The notes beneath the pieces were generated by a model that worked only from the letters and a program-made list of their open reading frames with translations, made no database searches and was not told the DNA's origin. Shown piece by piece: positions 51,998 through 60,663 of a stretch of 64,000 bases of DNA. A program made the translations under genes and the position numbers. Position 1 is the stretch's first letter. Each line of letters opens with the position of its first letter. This stretch comes from Onstottus_B arcticum (GTDB lineage: Bacteria > Acidobacteriota > Blastocatellia > UBA7656), in assembly GCA_038040485.1 (NCBI GenBank), contig JBBPIE010000005.1, forward strand, positions 186,001 to 250,000. The letters are read 5' to 3'.

Positions 51998-53065
51998 TCA
52001 GTCCTGGCCAAGCAAGTGACTCAGTTCCGCATCGTTGAGCGCAACACACGCGCCGGTGTCACGGTTCAGCAGTAATCGGAATCCGCCGGCTTGTTTCTCC
52101 AGGATAGTGCTCGACTCGGCGTCGTCGATCTTGCTCTTCAGACTGCGGCCGCGAGCAGCAAGTATCTCGTCGCCCCACTGCAGCACCCACCTTCCGTCGT
52201 CGACTTCAGCAAAGACCGTGCGAATCCTCCCGCGTTCAACTTGTGCGATCTTGAGACGATCGATCTCGCCTCGCACTATGCCCGCCCACTTGCGGGACTC
52301 ACGCGCAGTCAAGGCAACTCGCGCGTCTGAGTCAGTCAACTCGATTCCTTCGGTGGAGTTTGTCGCCGTCAGCGAGTAGGTTGAGGTGATCTCCTCGAAG
52401 GGTGCGACTTTCCCTGTCTTTGCAAACTGTTCAAGAGTCTCGGCGAGCTTGATGGCCGATTGCAAGTGAATGCTCAGGCCCTTGAGCGCAATCGTGGGCG
52501 GGCTCTGCTTTGTTGTCTGTTCGCTAACACTCTCGCCGGTCATCAGGCGCGGCTCGATGTCTGTCATGTGATCCGCACCCAACAAGACCCACCTTCCAGT
52601 CCGACCATCGCTGAGAAGAATCCGTCCGCTCCCGCTTGAAATGCTCAGCCACGAAGGAAGATCTGATTGATCCCGTTCGCCGGATGTCAATTCGCCGTCC
52701 TTGAACGCGCCTAGCATCGCGCGTGCGGCAACTCGTTCCAGCCAAACCTCGGATTGAGGATGCGAGAGTAAGATGTCTTGCCCGACGCTTGAAATGACGA
52801 CCTCATCAGAGAGCCGTTTTACGTCATACACTTCAACTCTGAACGAGACCGTAGCTCGATAGTGGCGGACCTCTTCCGCGCCAAGGAAACACTCGCGACC
52901 CTGGTACCTGAGCGCGACTCCGCCCTCCGGCCTGATGATCAACCCGCTGCCGGCCTGACGCACAACCCGCGAAGCGACAGCGCCCTCGCTCAGAAACTCC
53001 GTGGCGGCCTCGACAAAGTAAGGCGCGAACGCAAGCCCAAATTTGATCGAGAGGATGTTGATCAT
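51998..53065 (-). CDS. protein of unknown function
   Basis: From the ATG at 53065 with AGGGAAG upstream, 355 aa; the extra 91 codons of the open frame are Arg-rich and overlap the opposite gene. No membrane span apart from a weak hydrophobic N-terminus. The sequence repeats short beta motifs of similar type (RILLSDGRTGRWVLLGADHM; RTVFAEVDDGRWVLQWGDEI; FRLLLNRDTGACVALNDAEL) separated by helices (ALTARESRKWAGIVRGEIDR). This could be several copies of a small alpha/beta domain. No named family is recognised and no operon partner exists. Confidence 0.7.
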   Translation of the reverse strand: MINILSIKFGLAFAPYFVEAATEFLSEGAVASRVVRQAGSGLIIRPEGGVALRYQGRECFLGAEEVRHYRATVSFRVEVYDVKRLSDEVVISSVGQDILLSHPQSEVWLERVAARAMLGAFKDGELTSGERDQSDLPSWLSISSGSGRILLSDGRTGRWVLLGADHMTDIEPRLMTGESVSEQTTKQSPPTIALKGLSIHLQSAIKLAETLEQFAKTGKVAPFEEITSTYSLTATNSTEGIELTDSDARVALTARESRKWAGIVRGEIDRLKIAQVERGRIRTVFAEVDDGRWVLQWGDEILAARGRSLKSKIDDAESSTILEKQAGGFRLLLNRDTGACVALNDAELSHLLGQD

Positions 53066-53151
53066 CGCACTTCCCTTCGGTTTCGATGAGTATAGCCTCG
53101 CACGCCTTGCCGCGCATTGCGCGAGCCGCACGATTTCGGTAGAAATGAAGT

Positions 53152-53460
53152 ATGTCAGGCAAGCACCCAGCCTCCAATGAACCTCTTCAGATCGCAATCG
53201 GAGGCACAGCGCTTGGCGTCGACGGCGACGAGCTAAAGCGAGGTCTGTGGGAGAACGCCGTCTACCTGGGGACGGACGGTTTCGTCTATCACGTGACCGC
53301 CCGGCAGGCGCGAGGTGGAATAAAGGCGGCAATCGCAAGCAAGCGCCAGGTGGGCGATTACTTGAGATGGGTTGATGGTTTGTTCCGGCCGGGCGAGCTT
53401 CCGAGCGAAGTCAACGGCGTGCATTATCGCGCGGCGCGCAAGCTTAGAGAGTTGATTTGA
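53152..53460 (+). CDS. small conserved-looking protein, unknown
   Basis: Protein of 102 aa beginning MSGKHPASNEPLQIAIGGTA. Main features are LWENAVYLGTDGFVYHVTAR and a helical second half (RQVGDYLRWVDGLFRPGELP). Cytoplasmic by appearance. Divergent from the previous gene with an 86-bp gap. Codon use is like its neighbours. No family recognised. Confidence 0.55.
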   Translation: MSGKHPASNEPLQIAIGGTALGVDGDELKRGLWENAVYLGTDGFVYHVTARQARGGIKAAIASKRQVGDYLRWVDGLFRPGELPSEVNGVHYRAARKLRELI

Positions 53461-53608
53461 ACCTGCGCGAAACGTTGCCCTCCGTGCCGGAACAGGCGCC
53501 GCACATTCGTTCCGTCATTGAGCTATGAAAACCCCACCTCTCCGCAAGGTGATGTAGACAAAAGACCGAGTACGTTATACTCTAAGTGCGACCTAACGAG
53601 ACGCTTCA

Positions 53609-54850
53609 ATGCGAAAGCAAAAGACTTCAAACTTAGGGTCGATCGAATTTGCCGACTCTGACGCCCCGGACCAGGTAGCGAAGATCAAAGTCATCGGCGT
53701 GGGTGGCGCCGGCGGCAATGCCGTCAACCGCATGATCCAGGAGGGCGTGACCGGCGTCGAGTTCATTGTATGCAACGCTAACCTGCAAGCCCTCCAACGC
53801 TCGAGCGCCTCGGTCAAGATACAAATTGGCGAAGACATCACGCGCGGCCTCGGTGCCGGAGGCGATCCCGAGGTCGGCAAACAGGCCGCCCTTGCCGATG
53901 TAGGGCGCCTTAGCGACGCACTCGATCGAGCGGACATGGTTTTTGTTATTGCCGGACTTGGCGGCGGAACTGGGACTGGCGCTGCTCCCATCGTCGCCAG
54001 ATTGGCCAAGGAGCTTGGCGCTCTCACTGTCGGTGTTGTGAGCATGCCGTTCGCCTTCGAAGGCTTACAACGCGCCCGTAGCGCGGAGCAGGGATTGGAA
54101 GAGCTTCGCGGCTCTGTTGACAGCTTGGTCGCCGTGCCGAATGAACGATTGCTTCGGTCGGCCACAAAGGCTGTCTCAGTCGTCGAAGCGTTTGTGATGG
54201 CCGACGAAGTCCTGACCCAGGCTGTCCGGGGCATTTCCGACATCGTGCTGCTGCCTGGGCTAATCAACGTTGACCACTCAGATGTCCGAGCAACGATGAT
54301 AGAACGCGGCATCGCGTTGATGGGCACCGGAGTCGCTACAGGGAGCAACCGCGCGCTCGAAGCAGTGCAGCGCGCGATATCCAGTCCTCTGCTGGGGGAA
54401 GCATCAATCGAAGGCGCGAAGTCGCTGCTTGTAAATCTAACCGGCGGCCCGAACGTCGAACTGGGCGAAGTCAACGAAGCGATGATGATGATACACGACG
54501 CCGCCGACCGCGAAGCAAACATCATCTTCGGCGCCGTGATAGACGACAGGCTCACCGATGAACTTCGAATCACCGTAATCGCTACTGACTTCGGGGCGCA
54601 AGGAGGTTCGCCGGAATCGGTCCACCGAACGCCAGCGATGAAAGCGCCCGCTTATACTATCGATGACCTCCACGCAAAGTTCGACACTCTTCTGGCGCGT
54701 ATGCAAACTCCTGAAGCCAAGAGGGGCGCGAAAGCCGCGTTCGATCTCTCTTCGGATGAACTTGGACGGTTCGCTAGGGAGGCCTCGCGCCGGCCTGTCG
54801 AGGACGGCTTGGACATCCCAGCTTTTATGAGGCGCCCTGTTTCAAAGTAA
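53609..54850 (+). CDS. ftsZ: cell division protein FtsZ
   Basis: Protein of 413 aa. KIKVIGVGGAGGNAVNRMI at 25-43, the tubulin signature GLGGGTGTG at 116-124, FEGLQRARSAEQGLEELR and the T7 synergy loop NVDHSD at 220-225 with both catalytic Asp all present. The conserved C-terminal peptide DGLDIPAFMRR, which binds membrane anchors, is kept. So it should polymerise and form the division ring. It is not in a division/cell-wall cluster: no ftsA, ftsQ or mur genes are near. The N-terminal 20 residues are polar. Followed 33 bp later by a zeta-like kinase gene. Confidence 0.94.
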   Translation: MRKQKTSNLGSIEFADSDAPDQVAKIKVIGVGGAGGNAVNRMIQEGVTGVEFIVCNANLQALQRSSASVKIQIGEDITRGLGAGGDPEVGKQAALADVGRLSDALDRADMVFVIAGLGGGTGTGAAPIVARLAKELGALTVGVVSMPFAFEGLQRARSAEQGLEELRGSVDSLVAVPNERLLRSATKAVSVVEAFVMADEVLTQAVRGISDIVLLPGLINVDHSDVRATMIERGIALMGTGVATGSNRALEAVQRAISSPLLGEASIEGAKSLLVNLTGGPNVELGEVNEAMMMIHDAADREANIIFGAVIDDRLTDELRITVIATDFGAQGGSPESVHRTPAMKAPAYTIDDLHAKFDTLLARMQTPEAKRGAKAAFDLSSDELGRFAREASRRPVEDGLDIPAFMRRPVSK

Positions 54851-54883
54851 CGTCGCAGCGTTAACCCGACTCGCCTGTTTGAG

Positions 54884-55534
54884 ATGAGCTCCTCGCCCCA
54901 ACCACGTATCTCCGTTCTTGCGGGCGTTAACGGCGCCGGTAAGAGCAGCATAGGGGGTGCGGCTTTTCGCCAGAAGGGCGGCGAATACTACAATCCCGAT
55001 GAGGCCGCTCGCGTGTTCATGTTAGATGAGCCCGCGCTATCACAGACCGACGCCAACATCGCGGCTTGGCAAGCCGGAGTGAGACTCCTCAAGAGGGCCA
55101 TTGAAGAACGTCTTGACTACGCCTTCGAGACCACTCTCGGCGGGAACACAATCCCGGGCCTGCTCGCCCACGCAGCATCGCTGGGCATCGAGATTTGTAT
55201 CTGGTATGTGGGTCTTTCCAGTCCCGACCTTCACATCGAACGCGTAAAGGCGCGAGTGAGTCGAGGTGGCCACGACATTCCAGAGGAGAGTATTCGCCGT
55301 CGATACGAAATCAGCCGAAACAATCTAATAGAACTCCTTCCCAGTCTCACGGCCTTGCGAGTTTACGACAACAGCGCCCGCGCGGACCCCCTTTCCGCTC
55401 ATACCCAGTCGCCGGTGCTCTTATTACACATGAAGTTGGGCAAAATTCTGGAACAGCGGGCTCTCGCGGAGACACCCAACTGGGCGAAGCCGATCGTCGA
55501 AGCCGCCCTCAAATTGAGCCCGCCGGTCAACTAG
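54884..55534 (+). CDS. zeta-toxin-like kinase
   Basis: Protein of 216 aa with P-loop ISVLAGVNGAGKSSIGGAAF at 9-28 and YYNPDEAARVF, the usual Asp block. FETTLGGNTIPGLLAHA follows, then RVKARVSRGGHDIPEESIRR, the arginine segment of zeta kinases (xRVxxGGHxIPxxxIxxR), then YEISRNNL. Zeta toxins phosphorylate UDP-sugars of cell-wall synthesis, but chromosomal relatives like this one usually lack an epsilon antitoxin and their target is unknown. None is found here. The small gap after ftsZ suggests shared transcription. Confidence 0.87.
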   Translation: MSSSPQPRISVLAGVNGAGKSSIGGAAFRQKGGEYYNPDEAARVFMLDEPALSQTDANIAAWQAGVRLLKRAIEERLDYAFETTLGGNTIPGLLAHAASLGIEICIWYVGLSSPDLHIERVKARVSRGGHDIPEESIRRRYEISRNNLIELLPSLTALRVYDNSARADPLSAHTQSPVLLLHMKLGKILEQRALAETPNWAKPIVEAALKLSPPVN

Positions 55535-55567
55535 AGTTCAAGCCCGTTCGATGGTATATTGACCACC

Positions 55568-56014
55568 ATGCTCTACAGAAAGCCTCGCGTGGGACAAGAG
55601 ATAGCTGCGTATTGTGGGAAGTGCAAAGACGAGCGCTCTCACACAGTGGCCGCGATGGACGGAGATACCGTCAAACGAGTCACCTGCTCAAGCTGCGGAG
55701 GCACTCACAACTATAAGCTGGCGCCTGCGGCCGGCGCGGTAAAACCGGGCGCCGCTGCCGACGACGGAGCACCTCCGGCTAAGAGGCGTGCGAGCTCGAG
55801 ACGATCCAAGGACCCCGACACCTTTAGCATCGATCCCAGGCGCCCGGTGAAACCCTACGATATGAACAACAGCTTCTCGGCGGGCGACGTTATCAACCAC
55901 TCGAAGTTTGGGCTCGGCGCGGTCGAAACCGCCTTCCCTCCCAACAAGATCGAGGTCAGGTTTCAGGAAGGTAAGAAGCTGTTGCTTCACAACATGAGGA
56001 ACTTCCGCTCCTGA
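55568..56014 (+). CDS. zinc-ribbon protein with UvrD-tail-like Tudor domain
   Basis: Protein of 148 aa from the ATG at 55568 (a TTG at 55559 is possible). The N-terminal zinc ribbon YCGKCKDERSHTV...CSSCGG spans about 16-48. A long Ala/Arg/Pro linker follows. The C-terminal 45 residues (FSAGDVINHSKFGLGAVETA, IEVRFQEGKKLLLHNMRN) match the small Tudor-like tail of UvrD/PcrA helicases, which contacts RNA polymerase. It may therefore link nucleic acid to RNA polymerase, by inference only. Adjacent to the zeta-like gene, same strand. Confidence 0.75.
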   Translation: MLYRKPRVGQEIAAYCGKCKDERSHTVAAMDGDTVKRVTCSSCGGTHNYKLAPAAGAVKPGAAADDGAPPAKRRASSRRSKDPDTFSIDPRRPVKPYDMNNSFSAGDVINHSKFGLGAVETAFPPNKIEVRFQEGKKLLLHNMRNFRS

Positions 56015-56114
56015 GTCGCGCAGACTCTGTTACCCAGCAGACGCACGATAGCCGCCGGTGTTCAGAGAACAGCGGCGGCTATTTCTTCTGTGGCGGGACC
56101 ACGCCTGACGATAA

Positions 56115-56357
56115 TCAGTGCTTGAAGAAGCTTGCGTTCCTTCCGATGAAGCTCTCCCACTTCGGCGGCACGTCCGGCTCAAAAAAGATTGCCGACACCG
56201 GACAAACCGGCTCGCACGCGCCGCAGTCAGTGCAGGTTTGTGGATCGATGTACATCTGTTGTTCGTCCGAGCCGCCCTGGATGCAATCGACGGGACAGAC
56301 ATCAACGCAAGCCAGCGTCTTCGTGCCAATGCAGGGCTCACATATCACGTAGGCCAA
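56115..56357 (-). CDS. 2[4Fe-4S] ferredoxin (first of a tandem pair)
   Basis: 80 aa from a TTG at 56357 with GGAG upstream (LAYVICEPCIGTK, matching its neighbour's MTYVIAEPCIGTK); the track-style longer frame is only an overlap. Clusters: CEPCIGTKTLACVDVCPVDC and CTDCGACEPVCP. Ends in a hydrophobic-aromatic tail. Compared with its twin it has Cys at position 6 where the twin has Ala, which may add or shift a ligand. Electron carrier; partner unknown, though it lies in the nuo region. Confidence 0.82.
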   Translation of the reverse strand: MAYVICEPCIGTKTLACVDVCPVDCIQGGSDEQQMYIDPQTCTDCGACEPVCPVSAIFFEPDVPPKWESFIGRNASFFKH

Positions 56358-56377
56358 ACTTCTCGCTCCGCACCGGC

Positions 56378-56635
56378 TTACTTGAAATAGTCGGCATTGA
56401 TCGCCGTAAAGTGCTTCCACTGCTCGGGTGTGTCGTCTTCAGTGAAGATGGCCTGGACCGGGCACGCGGGTTCGCAAGCACCACAATCAATGCATTCATC
56501 CGGATGTATATAGAGCATTTCGGCCGTCTCGAAAGCCGGCTCGTCCTTCCGCGGGTGGATGCAATCGACCGGGCAAACATCCACACAAGCCGTGTCCTTA
56601 GTCCCGATGCAGGGCTCAGCAATAACGTAAGTCAT
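56378..56635 (-). CDS. 2[4Fe-4S] ferredoxin (second of a tandem pair)
   Basis: 85 aa. EPCIGTKDTACVDVCPVDCI and DECIDCGACEPACPVQAI hold the two clusters in the 7Fe/8Fe ferredoxin arrangement. The C-terminal extension (DDTPEQWKHFTAINADYFK) parallels that of the other copy. Separated from the other copy by 20 bp, so the pair arose by tandem duplication and is co-transcribed downstream of aspA. Possible electron donor for enzymes sharing the pool with the Nuo complex. Confidence 0.92.
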   Translation of the reverse strand: MTYVIAEPCIGTKDTACVDVCPVDCIHPRKDEPAFETAEMLYIHPDECIDCGACEPACPVQAIFTEDDTPEQWKHFTAINADYFK

Positions 56636-56762
56636 CTACGCCTAAGTCTCCTTTTCAAATCTCTTTTGCAGCAAGGGATTGATACCGCAAACAATTTGGC
56701 CTATTTGCTCCAAACAGTCAATAGCCAATCCCTGTCAACTTGCCAAACCCTCGCTCGCCTTG

Positions 56763-58181
56763 CTAGCCGTCGGTTTCAGGCTCATCAGTGTACTCAGTCA
56801 TTGAGCGCGCGTCCATCAGGCCCTCGATTTCTTTCGCGGTGAACATACTCGTCTCTGCAATGGCCTCGCGGATGGTCTTTCCGCTTGTTATGGCGTGCTT
56901 GGCAATTTCAGCGGCCCTCGCATAGCCTATCCTCGGATTCAACGCAGTCACAAGCGCTATGCTGTGTTCGAAGTACCAGCGGCAGCGCTCTTCGTTCGCG
57001 CTGATGCCGTCTACGCAGCGTTCCCGCAAGGCATTGAGCGCATTGGTGAGGATCGTAAGCGACATCAGCAGATTCAACGCGACAACAGGCATCATGACGT
57101 TCAATTCCAACTGGCCTGCTTGCGCCGCTGTGGCTATGACCAGGTCGTTCCCCATCACCTGCATGCACACCATACTGGTCATTTCGGTCAAGACCGGATT
57201 GACCTTCCCCGGCATGATTGAAGAGCCAGGTTGAACAGCAGGCAGATTGATTTCCGCGAGCCCGGTGGTTGGACCTGAAGCGAGCAGTCTCAAATCATTC
57301 GCGATTCTCAGGACATCCGTTGCAAGCGTTCGTAACGCACCCGACTGCGCCACAAAAGGCGAAAGGCTTTGCATCGCTTCGAAGTAATCTCCAGCCCCCC
57401 GCAACTGAATGCCGGTGATGGCGCTCAGTTCTTCGACTACCAGTTTGCGATAGCCCGGCGGCGCATTAAGCCCGGTTCCCGCGGCCGTGCCGCCAAGTCC
57501 GATCTCCTTCAGCTCCTCAGCGGCTTGCGCGATCCTGCGTCTGTTCTTGCTCATCGCAACCGAGTAAGCGCCAAACTCCTGGCCGAGCCGAACGGGCACG
57601 GCGTCTTGCAGATGCGTGCGCCCGGATTTCACAATGCTGTCGAAATCCCTGGCCTTCTGACGAAACGACCCCGCAAGCTTATCAAGCGACTCGATCAGGC
57701 CGGCCCCCAGATCGAGCGCCGCAAGCCGCATCGCCGTCGGAATCACGTCGTTTGTCGACTGGGCCATGTTCACGTGATCGTTTGGATTTACGATCGAGTA
57801 ATCGCCCTTTTGGCCGCCCAGCAACTCGATCGCGCGGTTCGCCAAAACCTCGTTGGCGTTCATGTTGTGCGAGGTCCCGGCGCCGGCCTGGAACGGATCG
57901 ACGACAAACTGATCGCGAAGCTCGCCGGTGAGCACTTCGTCCGCGGCGGCTTCGATGGCGCGCGCGAGATGTGGCTCGAGCACGCCGAGCCTCAAGTTCA
58001 CGCGCGCGGCGGCTTTCTTTACTTGTATGGTTGCGTTGACGAACGACGGATAGGGCTTCCAACCGGAGATGGGAAAGTTCTCGATCGCTCGCGCGGTCTG
58101 AATGCCGTAGTAGGCTTCGGCCGGAATCTCGCGCTCGCCAAGCGAGTCTCGCTCAGTCCTTGTTTGGGTCGAAGGTGACAT
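56763..58181 (-). CDS. aspA: aspartate ammonia-lyase
   Basis: Protein of 472 aa of the aspartase/fumarase superfamily. EAYYGIQTARAIENFPISGW is the aspartase-type start (class II fumarases have WGAQTQR). NMNANEVLANRA and GGTAAGTGLNAPPGYRKLVV fit AspA better too, and GSSIMPGKVNPV is the superfamily signature with the catalytic Ser. Converts aspartate to fumarate and ammonia. Its start lies 29 bp inside nuoI, so it is co-translated with the complex I genes. Family assignment relies on motif reading; a fumarase-like activity cannot be excluded. Confidence 0.86.
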   Translation of the reverse strand: MSPSTQTRTERDSLGEREIPAEAYYGIQTARAIENFPISGWKPYPSFVNATIQVKKAAARVNLRLGVLEPHLARAIEAAADEVLTGELRDQFVVDPFQAGAGTSHNMNANEVLANRAIELLGGQKGDYSIVNPNDHVNMAQSTNDVIPTAMRLAALDLGAGLIESLDKLAGSFRQKARDFDSIVKSGRTHLQDAVPVRLGQEFGAYSVAMSKNRRRIAQAAEELKEIGLGGTAAGTGLNAPPGYRKLVVEELSAITGIQLRGAGDYFEAMQSLSPFVAQSGALRTLATDVLRIANDLRLLASGPTTGLAEINLPAVQPGSSIMPGKVNPVLTEMTSMVCMQVMGNDLVIATAAQAGQLELNVMMPVVALNLLMSLTILTNALNALRERCVDGISANEERCRWYFEHSIALVTALNPRIGYARAAEIAKHAITSGKTIREAIAETSMFTAKEIEGLMDARSMTEYTDEPETDG

Positions 58182-58806
58182 GTGGAATCATCTCAACGTC
58201 TTCCTTCAGTGTGATTCGGCCGGCCATTTTCTTGCGCGGTTTCTCCTTAGGCACGAACAGGACCTTGCTGTCTACAAGCTCCTGGTTGGGCCTGTAGCCA
58301 AGGCCGAACTCGGGAAGCTCGGGGCGCTTCATCAGCCGGTTGATGTCCCACATCGTTTCTTCTCGAGTAAACGCTGATATTTCAGTCTCGCGGCTCATGA
58401 TGATCGCTTCTTCGGGGCAGGCGTCAACACAGAAGCCACAGAAGACGCAGCGAAGCATATCGATGTCGAATCGCGCCGGGTATTTCTCGATCAGCGGATC
58501 GGGGTGCTCCGCCGGCTCGATGTAGATGCAGTCGGCCGGGCACGCTGTTGCGCACATGTAGCAGGCGACACAACGCGGCGAGCCGTCTTCTCGCGAGGTC
58601 AGAATGTGCGCGCCGCGATAGCGGTCCGAGTAGGATCGTCGTTCTTCGGGATAACGGATCGTCGCGTCGATCTTGCCGGTCAGGTTGTCGAGCGCGCGAG
58701 TCATCGTCAGCTTCATTCCAACCAGCGGGGCAAGCATGCCCTCGACAAACGACGTGTCATTCGCCGCTCGGTCCGATACGTTGATGACTTTGGCTGGCTT
58801 CTTCAT
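58153..58806 (-). CDS. nuoI: NADH-quinone oxidoreductase subunit I
   Basis: Protein of 217 aa. Two 4Fe-4S sites: CVACYMCATACPADCI near 78-93 and CVFCGFCVDACPEEAI near 119-134, carrying clusters N6a and N6b. LTGKIDATIRYPEERR is the usual preceding region. The Lys-rich C-terminus is longer than in E. coli. It takes electrons from the hydrophilic arm to the membrane arm. The usual upstream nuoH is absent: only 123 bp with a repeat separates it from nuoG. Confidence 0.95.
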   Translation of the reverse strand: MKKPAKVINVSDRAANDTSFVEGMLAPLVGMKLTMTRALDNLTGKIDATIRYPEERRSYSDRYRGAHILTSREDGSPRCVACYMCATACPADCIYIEPAEHPDPLIEKYPARFDIDMLRCVFCGFCVDACPEEAIIMSRETEISAFTREETMWDINRLMKRPELPEFGLGYRPNQELVDSKVLFVPKEKPRKKMAGRITLKEDVEMIPHVTFDPNKD

Positions 58807-58846
58807 AAAGTGCCGCTGGCGCTAGCCCAGCATTCGAACCTGTTCG

Positions 58847-58925
58847 GGCATCCCTCCGCGGGCGCCCCTTGGTAGTAAGACTAAGCTCGATTCCAAAGAG
58901 ACGCGCCACAGAGGGACGCCCTTAC
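58847..58925. repeat. GC-rich inverted repeat, GGGCGTCCCTCTGTGGC family
   Basis: GGGCATCCCTCCGCGGGCGCC at about 58847-58867 and the complementary stretch CGCCACAGAGGGACGCCC at 58905-58922. Same type of element as 16149-16242. Fills the nuoG-nuoI gap. Confidence 0.6.
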
Positions 58926-58929
58926 AAGT

Positions 58930-60543
58930 CTATCTCACGACCACGCCGGGCAGTAGCGTCTGCTCAATCGTTAAGCCTTGATAAGCCGCCTCGCTTGTCG
59001 CCATGCTAGCGAACACGTCGCGCGCGCTCATCCACGGCGATTCCGCTCCGCTCGCGTGCAACAGCATCGCAAACACTTCCCACGCCGGCAACGCATCTCC
59101 GCCCGGTTCAACTGCTTTGCCTGCGAGCTGAACTCGTCCCTGAAAGTTTGTGTAAGTCCCTTCCTCTTCCGACCAGGCCGCGACCGGCAACACAACGCTC
59201 GCCGACGCGTGCCATTCAGCCTTGTGAGCCGCGAGCACCACCGAGTATTCGAGGCTTTCTAGCAGCTCATAGATTCGCCCCTCAGCTTCATCATCACCCG
59301 GCCGGCGCACTAGCGGCTCGAGGTAAACCACGACGCCCGCCTTTATGCGTCCTTCGCGTGCAGCCTTGATCGCGCCTTCAATCCCGCCGAGTTCAGCACT
59401 TGTCAGTCCGAGTTTTATCGCGCCCATCGAGTTCGGATGTTTGTCGAAGTGACGCAGGATCTGGTCCTCCTCTTCAACAACATTCTTGTCTTCAGAGTCG
59501 ACGCGGAAATCAAACTGAGCAGCGCCAAGCTGGCCGCCAAGATATCGCTTGAGCAGAAACAGCGCTTCGTTTGTAGCCGAGGGCGACGCAAAACCGAGAA
59601 TCGAACTTGCGCCGCTGGTTTCGCGAACTTCCTTCAAACGCGCGTCGATCGAGCGCACCGCATCTTCCCAGGTGACTGGCGCCTGGATGCCGTCGCGCCC
59701 TTTTATCATCGGCCGAACCACCCGCTCGGCGCTTTGCAGCTCGTGAAAGCTCAATCGCCCTTCGTCGCAAAGCCAGCTTTCGTTCACCTCGATGTTGCGC
59801 CTCGGCAACAGCCTGAAAACGGTTCCGTCTCGATGATCCACTCTCACGTTGCAACCGGTCGAGCAGCCGCCGCACACGGAATCCGTGCTGTGGAGAAACC
59901 AGACCCGGCATTTGAAGCGAAAGTCGCGAGACGTGAGCGCGCCGACCGGACAGATGTCAACGACGTTGCCCGAGTAGGGGTTATCAAGCGGTTTATCCTC
60001 AAAAGTCCCAATGGCCACATGATCGCCCCGGCCAAAGAACTGCATCTCGCCTGTCTCGGTCACGTAGTCAAAGAACCGAATACATCGCGAACACAGCACG
60101 CATCGCTCCTGGTCCAACACCACCATCGGCCCAAGGTCGATGACTTTGCGCTTGCGGACTTTCATCCCGAGCGGGATCTCGCTGGTGTGCAGACCGTAGA
60201 CCATGTAGTAGTCCTGCAATCGGCACTCACCTGCCTGGTCGCACACAGGACAATCAACTGGATGGTTGATTAGCAGGAACTCGAGCACGCCCCGCACCGC
60301 TTCTTTGACGCGCTCGCTGTTAGTGCGAACGACCATGCCTTCCGTAGCCATCGCGGTGCAGGAAGGCGTGAGCTTGGGCATCTTCTCGACTTCGACGAGA
60401 CACATACGGCAGTTGCCGTCGATGGGCAGGTCGGGATGATAGCAGTAGTGCGGGATGTCTATCCCTGCATCCTCCGCCGCCTGAATGATAGTCTGGCCGT
60501 CCTTGGCCTCGATCACTTGATCGTTTAGGGTGAACTTTGGCAT
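58930..60543 (-). CDS. nuoG: NADH-quinone oxidoreductase subunit G
   Basis: Protein of 537 aa from the ATG at 60543. A plant-type 2Fe-2S domain (HYCYHPDLPIDGNCRMCLVE), the Nuo-G His/Cys cluster (HPVDCPVCDQAGECRLQDYY), CVLCSRCIRF, then CGGCSTGCNVRVD, start the molybdopterin-like part. It is much shorter than the 700-900 residue NuoG of many bacteria: the large catalytic-like domain is reduced, though the reading frame is intact to the stop. Carries electrons from NuoF to NuoI. Separated from nuoF by a 119-bp spacer with an inverted repeat. Confidence 0.93.
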   Translation of the reverse strand: MPKFTLNDQVIEAKDGQTIIQAAEDAGIDIPHYCYHPDLPIDGNCRMCLVEVEKMPKLTPSCTAMATEGMVVRTNSERVKEAVRGVLEFLLINHPVDCPVCDQAGECRLQDYYMVYGLHTSEIPLGMKVRKRKVIDLGPMVVLDQERCVLCSRCIRFFDYVTETGEMQFFGRGDHVAIGTFEDKPLDNPYSGNVVDICPVGALTSRDFRFKCRVWFLHSTDSVCGGCSTGCNVRVDHRDGTVFRLLPRRNIEVNESWLCDEGRLSFHELQSAERVVRPMIKGRDGIQAPVTWEDAVRSIDARLKEVRETSGASSILGFASPSATNEALFLLKRYLGGQLGAAQFDFRVDSEDKNVVEEEDQILRHFDKHPNSMGAIKLGLTSAELGGIEGAIKAAREGRIKAGVVVYLEPLVRRPGDDEAEGRIYELLESLEYSVVLAAHKAEWHASASVVLPVAAWSEEEGTYTNFQGRVQLAGKAVEPGGDALPAWEVFAMLLHASGAESPWMSARDVFASMATSEAAYQGLTIEQTLLPGVVVR

Positions 60544-60565
60544 CTTTAGATTCCAAGTCAAAACA

Positions 60566-60663
60566 ACGCCACAGATGAATACAGATAAACACCGATAGGG
60601 GAAGGACGTGTTCAGAGCTCGATATTATCCTATCCGTGTTTCATCTGTGTTCATCTGTGGTTT
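60566..60663. repeat. inverted repeat, CCACAGATGAACACAGAT family
   Basis: CGCCACAGATGAATACAGAT and on (60567-60598) pairs with 60630-60663 (CTATCCGTGTTTCATCTGTG and on). Same family as the units at 11305 and 19947. It abuts the nuoF stop codon. Confidence 0.85.

Noticed and set aside
53066..53338. 91-codon N-terminal extension of the gene at 51998-53065
   Set aside because: Arg-rich and antisense to the small plus-strand gene; a good start with a ribosome site exists at 53065.
57369..58178. 269-codon plus-strand frame opposite aspA
   Set aside because: It lies entirely antisense to a well-conserved gene and has no domain motifs.
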